From Lachnospiraceae bacterium (lineage in GTDB: Bacteria > Bacillota > Clostridia > Lachnospirales > Lachnospiraceae), in contig JAEEOJ010000031.1 of NCBI GenBank assembly GCA_016284175.1, positions 17,713 through 81,712 of the forward strand: DNA of 64,000 nucleotides. Direction: 5' to 3'. Below, in pieces: positions 58,209 to 64,000 of this stretch (position 1 is its first letter; each line of letters starts with the position of its first letter). Below the pieces are notes generated by a model. That model was not told the origin of the DNA, did not search any database, and saw only the letters and a program-made list of their open reading frames with translations. The translations under genes were made by a program, and so were the position numbers.

Positions 58209-59322
58209 AATTTATTACCCATTTAAAGGTATCGTTTCCGTTTTCAGCAAAAGGAGTAATATCCGCATAATCAAAATCCGGAATAATAAGGCTTACATTG
58301 ATGCCTTCCCTTTTAAGCTCATAAAATTTATCAGCAAAATCATTTTTTCTGTAATTGGAAATAAGAATATAATCATTGTCGGCTTCGCGGTCAATATGCT
58401 CTTCTATAAGGTCCACAAATGATGTACACACATCCTTTACCTGTATTCTTGCAAGCGCCATATCGATATTTCTTACATGACCGTCATCGCAGCCTGCATC
58501 AACGCCGATAGGCTCTTCTGTTTCATAATCGGTTCCGTTGGAATACAAAGCAGTAGGAATCTGCTCGCCTACAAAATAATCCGCAAGACATGATGCTATT
58601 TTTATCGACCATTCTGCGAGTTCTTCTGCATTTCTGATTAAGTTCATATCGAGATTAAGGAGAATAACCACATGCTTTGTATTGGTTGAATTGAATGTGT
58701 TTACATGAAGAAAATCACTCTTTGCGGTTGCTTTCCAGTTAATATGGTTCATCGGATCGTACGGCTGGTACTCTCTGATAGAAGAAAACTCAAACGGATC
58801 TTCATTGATTTTGATTCTTTTAACAACATCACCCGTAAATCTGATAATATCGTCGTTAATGTTCTCTCTTCTTATTCTTGCAGGAAGAACAAGCACGGTT
58901 GAATATTCTTCGGACGAGGCAAAATTGCTCTTATCCATAAAAATATCCTTACAGATAATATCGATGGAGGTGATTTTGTATTCGCCTCTTTTAGAAGCCT
59001 GGAAAGCATATTTTCTGGTGATTATCTGAAAAGGTCTGCACGTAAAATAATCGTTTCTGTAATACTGGTCCGTTACGGCGGAGTTCTTTTCCTTGGGGAA
59101 AATAAAAGTTCTGGTAATGGAGAATTTCAGCTGTAAAACAGGCAATAAAAGAGCCTTGTCGTTTTTTATGACTTCGACAAGCGCATTTTTATCGCCCTCT
59201 CTTACGACAGGTTCTTCAAAATCAATATCAACTTGTAATCCTTTCAACCAGTTCTTTTTGTAAACTCTTCTCTGAATGAGAAACAAAATCAAACCGATTG
59301 CAAGCACTAAAAGCAGTCTCAT
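58198..59322 (-). CDS. DUF58 domain protein
   Basis: two N-terminal hydrophobic stretches; FEFSSIREYQPYDPMNHINWKATAKSDFLHVNTF. Confidence 0.9.
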   Translation of the reverse strand: MRLLLVLAIGLILFLIQRRVYKKNWLKGLQVDIDFEEPVVREGDKNALVEVIKNDKALLLPVLQLKFSITRTFIFPKEKNSAVTDQYYRNDYFTCRPFQIITRKYAFQASKRGEYKITSIDIICKDIFMDKSNFASSEEYSTVLVLPARIRRENINDDIIRFTGDVVKRIKINEDPFEFSSIREYQPYDPMNHINWKATAKSDFLHVNTFNSTNTKHVVILLNLDMNLIRNAEELAEWSIKIASCLADYFVGEQIPTALYSNGTDYETEEPIGVDAGCDDGHVRNIDMALARIQVKDVCTSFVDLIEEHIDREADNDYILISNYRKNDFADKFYELKREGINVSLIIPDFDYADITPFAENGNDTFKWVINYEK

Positions 59323-59336
59323 TGGTCAACTCCGAA

Positions 59337-60290
59337 TTATTGTTGATTAAATTCCTCACTGGGAACTTCCACACGGCTTACAAGCGCATTCAGATACTGT
59401 TCCTTGGATGTACGGTCTTTTCTGTTGATGAAAAGAATTCTGTGCATAAGAACGGGAATAATCAAGTTCTTAATATCGTCAGGAAGCACATAATCTCTTC
59501 CGTCGATAAGTGCAGAGGTTTTTGCTGCTTTTAAAAGAGCCAGTGTACCACGGGGACTTACGCCCATGTATGTACCGGAATCTGCTCTGGTAACCTCACA
59601 TACTCTTGCGATGTATTTAATTAAATCCTGATGAATCTTTACATCTTTTAAGAGGCTTCTGATTTCGATAATATCTTCTGCTTCAACAACATTGCTTAAA
59701 GTCTCTAAAGGCTCGTCATTTTCAAATCTGTTAAGCATCTTAACTTCTTCTTCGAGAGTCATATTACCGATGGTTAATTCCATCATAAATCTGTCGAGTT
59801 CGGCCTCGGGAAGAGGGAATGTACCTGCAGTTTCAACTGGGTTCTGCGTAGCGATTACAAAGAAAGGCGATTCAAGCTTTCTGCTCACGCCGTCTACGGT
59901 TACCTGTCTCTCCTGCATTGCTTCAAGAAGTGCGGACTGGGTTCTGGGAGTCGCACGGTTAATTTCATCCGCAAGCAGAATATTTGTAATGATGGGACCG
60001 GGAACGAAATTGAATTTCTCGCTCTGTCTGTTATATACGTTAAGACCAATGATATCGGCAGGAAGCAAATCGGGAGTAAACTGAATACGACTGAACTTAG
60101 CATTGATGGACTGTGACAAAGACTTCGCAAGCATGGTTTTACCTGTGCCGGGAAGATCTTCAAGAAGCACATGTCCGTCAGCAATAAGGCAAATCAGCAC
60201 ATTTCTTACAGTTTCGTCTTTTCCGACTATTACCTTTCCGATGTTATCCCTGATTAAATCAACTTTCTCTTTTGCTTCTGCAATATTCAT
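59337..60290 (-). CDS. MoxR-family AAA ATPase
   Basis: LLEDLPGTGKTMLAKSLSQSINAKFSRIQFTPDLLPADI; NRATPRTQSALLEAMQERQVTVDG; SPRGTLALLKAAKT. Confidence 0.95.
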   Translation of the reverse strand: MNIAEAKEKVDLIRDNIGKVIVGKDETVRNVLICLIADGHVLLEDLPGTGKTMLAKSLSQSINAKFSRIQFTPDLLPADIIGLNVYNRQSEKFNFVPGPIITNILLADEINRATPRTQSALLEAMQERQVTVDGVSRKLESPFFVIATQNPVETAGTFPLPEAELDRFMMELTIGNMTLEEEVKMLNRFENDEPLETLSNVVEAEDIIEIRSLLKDVKIHQDLIKYIARVCEVTRADSGTYMGVSPRGTLALLKAAKTSALIDGRDYVLPDDIKNLIIPVLMHRILFINRKDRTSKEQYLNALVSRVEVPSEEFNQQ

Positions 60291-60401
60291 AGCTCATTTC
60301 CTTTCCTTTTATGTGAGTTTATTAAATATCTTGCGTAAACGGATACATTTACAATATTGTTATCGGCATTTCTTTGCAATATATTGCTTTCCAATAAAAA
60401 A

Positions 60402-60434
60402 GTCATACTTGCAGTATCTTACTGCAAATATGAC
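60402..60434 (-). terminator. strong hairpin, probable queA transcript terminator
   Basis: GTCATAcTTGCAGTA-tct-TACTGCAAaTATGAC followed on minus by TTTTTTATT. Confidence 0.65.
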
Positions 60435-60589
60435 ATATTTTATCAATAAAAACAACCGATATTTTATACTAAATTACTCGATAAATGACATAATTATTCA
60501 ATATGTAGTGTTTTTTAGGTAAAAATAACCCATATATTTGTTTATATAATGGCATTTTGCCAAAACGCTCATAAAAAAGTGAACAAAGC

Positions 60590-61627
60590 TTATTTGTCGT
60601 CTATAAACATAGCGTCACCGAACGAAAAGAATCTGTATCTTTCTTTTACGGCCTCTTCATATGCTCTTAAAACATTCTCTCTGCCTGCAAGTGCGGAAAC
60701 AAGCATAATAAGTGTTGACTCAGGCAGATGGAAGTTTGTAATAAGGCAGTCTAAAACCTTAAACTTATATCCGGGATAAATAAAGATACTTGTATCCCTG
60801 CTCTCTGCTCTTACCGTTCCGTCATCATCAGCTGCTGATTCAATGGTACGGCAGCTCGTGGTTCCGACACAGATAATTCTTCCGCCGTTCTTCTTGGCTT
60901 CATTTATAATATCAGCCGTTTCCTTTGTAACCTGATACCATTCGGAATGCATATGATGATCGAGGATATTATCTTCTTTTACAGGTCTGAAAGTACCTAG
61001 ACCTACATGTAAAGTTACATATGCTATCTTTACGCCCTTATCTTCTATTCTTTTAAGAAGTTCGTTTGTAAAATGAAGGCCTGCCGTCGGAGCAGCTGCA
61101 GAACCGTCATATTTTGCATATACGGTCTGATATCTGTTCTTATCCTGAAGTTTGTGTGTTATATAAGGCGGAAGCGGCATTTCACCGAGCTTATCCAATA
61201 TTTCTTCCCATATACCGTCAAACTCAAATCTTATGATACGGTTTCCTTCCGGTGTTATGTCAACCACCGTGCTTTTTAAGATACCGTCACCATACGAAAA
61301 AGTATATCCGATTTTAGCCTTCTTACCGGGCTTAACCAGACATTCCCAGTCAGTATCGGAAAGTCTTTTAAGCAAAAGAAACTCAACACTTGCTCCCGTG
61401 CCTTCTCTCACACCGAATAATCTCGCGGGTATAACCTTGGTGTTATTAAGCACAAGGCAGTCACCGGGATTAAGATAATCGATGATATCGCTGAAACGAT
61501 GATGCGAGAATTCACCGGTATATTTATTCAGTTTAAGTAATCTTGATGAAGAACGGTCAGCCAGAGGGTCCTGCGCAATCAGTTCTTCGGGAAGATCATA
61601 GTAAAAGTCAGATTTTTTTAATTCCAT
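60590..61627 (-). CDS. queA: tRNA preQ1(34) S-adenosylmethionine ribosyltransferase-isomerase
   Basis: [49 protein letters not shown]. Confidence 0.96.
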   Translation of the reverse strand: MELKKSDFYYDLPEELIAQDPLADRSSSRLLKLNKYTGEFSHHRFSDIIDYLNPGDCLVLNNTKVIPARLFGVREGTGASVEFLLLKRLSDTDWECLVKPGKKAKIGYTFSYGDGILKSTVVDITPEGNRIIRFEFDGIWEEILDKLGEMPLPPYITHKLQDKNRYQTVYAKYDGSAAAPTAGLHFTNELLKRIEDKGVKIAYVTLHVGLGTFRPVKEDNILDHHMHSEWYQVTKETADIINEAKKNGGRIICVGTTSCRTIESAADDDGTVRAESRDTSIFIYPGYKFKVLDCLITNFHLPESTLIMLVSALAGRENVLRAYEEAVKERYRFFSFGDAMFIDDK

Positions 61628-61628
61628 A

Positions 61629-63050
61629 TTACATGTTCTTCAAGAATGATATATATCCACGATATGTTTCGTAGATATCAGCCTTGCTTGTTGCTTCATA
61701 AGGCGCATGCATGTTAAGTACAGCTACTCCGCAGTCAATTACGTTCATACCGTATTTTGCAAGCATAAATGCGATTGTTCCGCCGCCGCCAAGATCTACC
61801 TTACCAAGTTCTGCGAGCTGGAAGTCAACATTATCTTTTGCGAAAATGCTTCTTAATGCTCCGAGATATTCCGCATTGGCATCGTTAGAGCCTGATTTAC
61901 CTCTGGAACCGGTAAATTTGCAAAGCACCATTCCTTTTCCGAGATAAGCAACATTCTTCTTATCAAAGCTTGATGCATATGAAGGATCGAATGCACTTGA
62001 TACATCGCTTGAAAGCATATTTGAATTTGCAAGCATTCTCTTTAATTTAATCTCTGAATAATCATCGCAGAGATTTAAGAGCTCTGCCATTACGTTTTCA
62101 AATAACTGAGACTGCATTCCCGTAGCGCCTACAGAACCGATTTCTTCCTTGTCCGTAAGAATGCAAACTGCGGTTCTTTTAACCTTCTTAACCTTAAGCA
62201 TTGATTTGTAAGAAGGGAATGCGCATACTCTGTCGTCCTGACCGTAACCAAGTACCATTGAACGGTCTAAGCCTGCTTCTCTTGCTTTACCTGCAGGAAC
62301 GATTTCAAGTTCTGCGGAAAGGAAATCCTCTTCCTCAATATCGTAATATTTCTTTAAGATATCAAGAACCGACTTCTTAACGGCTTCTTTTTCTTCTTTG
62401 TCTTCTTTTATGGTCTTAGCTTTAGTATTCTTATCATCTTTTGCTGCAGGCTTATTGCCGATGATGATATCAAGGGCTTCGCCCTCAATTACCTTGGCTG
62501 CTTTCTTTTCAAGCTGTTCCTGCGAAAGATGAATTAAAAGATCCGAGATAAAGAATACGGGATCGGTATCTTCTTCGCCAAGATTGATGATTGCTGTTGT
62601 GCCGTCCTTTTTGGCAACTACGCCGTGAATTGCAAGGGGAATGGTTACCCACTGATACTTCTTAATACCGCCGTAATAATGCGTATCAAGATAAGCGATT
62701 CCGCTGTCTTCATATAAAGGATTTGCCTTAACATCAAGACGCGGAGAGTCAATATGTGCACCGAGAATATTTACGCCGTCTTCAAGCTTGTCGCTTCCGA
62801 CATTCATCATAATGATGGACTTGTTCATCTTAACGGAATAAACCTTATCTCCGGCTTTTAACTTCTTTCCTGCCTTGATTGCATTGTTAATATCGATATA
62901 TCCCTCTTTTTCAATATCGTTAACTATCTTTTCTACGCATTCTCTTTCGGTCTTACACTCGGAAATAAAATCGATATAATCACTCGTAAAAGATTCGAGT
63001 TCCTTTAACTGAGTTGCATTGTACTTATTCCATACGCATTTATTATCCAT
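61629..63050 (-). CDS. M18-family aminopeptidase
   Basis: [51 protein letters not shown]. Confidence 0.93.
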   Translation of the reverse strand: MDNKCVWNKYNATQLKELESFTSDYIDFISECKTERECVEKIVNDIEKEGYIDINNAIKAGKKLKAGDKVYSVKMNKSIIMMNVGSDKLEDGVNILGAHIDSPRLDVKANPLYEDSGIAYLDTHYYGGIKKYQWVTIPLAIHGVVAKKDGTTAIINLGEEDTDPVFFISDLLIHLSQEQLEKKAAKVIEGEALDIIIGNKPAAKDDKNTKAKTIKEDKEEKEAVKKSVLDILKKYYDIEEEDFLSAELEIVPAGKAREAGLDRSMVLGYGQDDRVCAFPSYKSMLKVKKVKRTAVCILTDKEEIGSVGATGMQSQLFENVMAELLNLCDDYSEIKLKRMLANSNMLSSDVSSAFDPSYASSFDKKNVAYLGKGMVLCKFTGSRGKSGSNDANAEYLGALRSIFAKDNVDFQLAELGKVDLGGGGTIAFMLAKYGMNVIDCGVAVLNMHAPYEATSKADIYETYRGYISFLKNM

Positions 63051-63348
63051 GATTTTCCCTCCGTAATCTCTCTATTTCCCGTTCATCATTTATTCGGTCT
63101 ATCTCTTTTATTTTTTCTTCTTTTAGTCTCTTCTTTTTCTTATTAGATTGTACAATTAAAATAATTATAATTGCAGTAATAATTGCAATCATCGTTAAAA
63201 TCGAAAGAACGATTGCCCCATCAAGAATCAATCCGACGAAAAGAAAGATTTCCCATCCAAAAACAAGCATAAGAATTACTGCTTCGGTGTCTAAATTGCC
63301 ATTGGCCAAAACCTGAATAAATAAAATAACGGATAAAACAGTAAACAT
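63043..63348 (-). CDS. small membrane protein
   Basis: ORF 101 aa, hydrophobic segments and basic tail; 8-bp overlap with the M18 peptidase gene. Confidence 0.55.
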   Translation of the reverse strand: MFTVLSVILFIQVLANGNLDTEAVILMLVFGWEIFLFVGLILDGAIVLSILTMIAIITAIIIILIVQSNKKKKRLKEEKIKEIDRINDEREIERLRRENHG

Positions 63349-63351
63349 TTT

Positions 63352-64000
63352 TTAACTTCTTATATCAACATCCAATTTATACTTAAGGTTACCGAGAATC
63401 TTCTTAACATACTTATCAACTGAGTCTGCCTCGAAGTCTTCTTCAACGGGAGTAAATGTAATAGAAAATGCAAGGCTCTTCTTGTCGGAAGGAATATTTT
63501 CACCTTCATAAATATCGAAGAGTTTAACATTGGTAACATACTTGCAGGCACCCTTAATGGTATCTTCAACGCTGCCACATGAAACATCCTTGTTCATAAG
63601 AAGTGCAAGGTCTCTGTTAACCGATGCGAACTTTGATAAAGGCTTGAAGCTTGCCTTTGTATCAAGAGCATAGAGATAATCAAGATCAATCTCTAATATA
63701 TAAGCAGCAGTTCTTAAATCAAGTTTCTCTGCCACTTCGTATGCAACCTTTCCAAGATAACCGATTACGTTGTCGCCTTCTTTGATGGCTGCTGTCTGAT
63801 AAGGATGAAGGAATGTCTTTTCTGCAGGCTCATATTTGAATTCTGTGAAGAAAGAATCAGCTACCGCATTTGCAATTCCCTTAAGTGAATAGAAATCATA
63901 TTTATCACCAAAAATTGCAACGCAGAGTGTCTGCTTCTCTTCAGGATACTCGGTTAAAGGAAGGCTCTTGGGGATAAATCTCGAAGCAACTTCATAAAGT
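63352..64000 (-). CDS. pheT: phenylalanyl-tRNA synthetase beta subunit, C-terminal part (continues past window edge)
   Basis: FDX-ACB domain (FKPLSKFASVNRDLALLMNKDVSCGSVEDTIKGACKYVTNVKLFDIYEGENIPSDKKSLAFSITF); frame open to 64000, the listed ORF start at 63735 is an internal GTG. Confidence 0.93.
   Translation of the reverse strand, partial: LYEVASRFIPKSLPLTEYPEEKQTLCVAIFGDKYDFYSLKGIANAVADSFFTEFKYEPAEKTFLHPYQTAAIKEGDNVIGYLGKVAYEVAEKLDLRTAAYILEIDLDYLYALDTKASFKPLSKFASVNRDLALLMNKDVSCGSVEDTIKGACKYVTNVKLFDIYEGENIPSDKKSLAFSITFTPVEEDFEADSVDKYVKKILGNLKYKLDVDIRS

Noticed and set aside
63352-63735. 127-aa protein starting MAEKLDLRTAAYILEI
   Set aside because: The start is an internal GTG of pheT; the frame stays open to the window edge and upstream translation matches PheT.

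Overview
64 kb of a low-GC Firmicutes chromosome, most like Clostridia/Lachnospiraceae by gene content and style (inference from sequence only). Coding is dense and almost entirely on the minus strand; only yerC/TrpR-like, a cold-shock protein, a class A PBP and one tRNA are on plus. Most of the window is core: ppdK, glyS, recO-era, metA(A), ligA, an RsuA-family pseudouridine synthase, efp, thiN, birA, dprA, comM-like, pilT, hemW, lepA, rpsT, hisA, dapB, dapA, folA, thyA, pbp1A, moxR-DUF58, queA, an M18 peptidase and partial pheT. There are two tRNAs: Arg-CCG (-) and Thr-GGT (+). I saw no CRISPR array, rRNA, prophage or intact transposase. Most interesting: (1) a sigma-70-like protein that keeps regions 1.1/1.2/2.1-2.2 and 3 but has lost region 2.3-2.4 and region 4, in a tight cluster with a rhomboid-like pseudoprotease and an orphan protein; (2) an EAL protein fused to a predicted beta-helix of GIG(S/T) repeats; (3) a structured leader with alternative pairing and a terminator-like hairpin upstream of ppdK; (4) REP-like palindromic repeats between hemW and lepA with compensatory base changes, plus an exact 39-bp inverted copy 10 kb away beside dapB; (5) a FAD oxidoreductase with a ~1050-residue acidic repetitive tail; (6) a MocR-type regulator lacking the PLP lysine and its C-terminus; (7) a zinc-ribbon membrane protein with 11-residue repeats; (8) a palindrome cluster behind tRNA-Thr. 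All family calls come from reading motifs, not from database searches.
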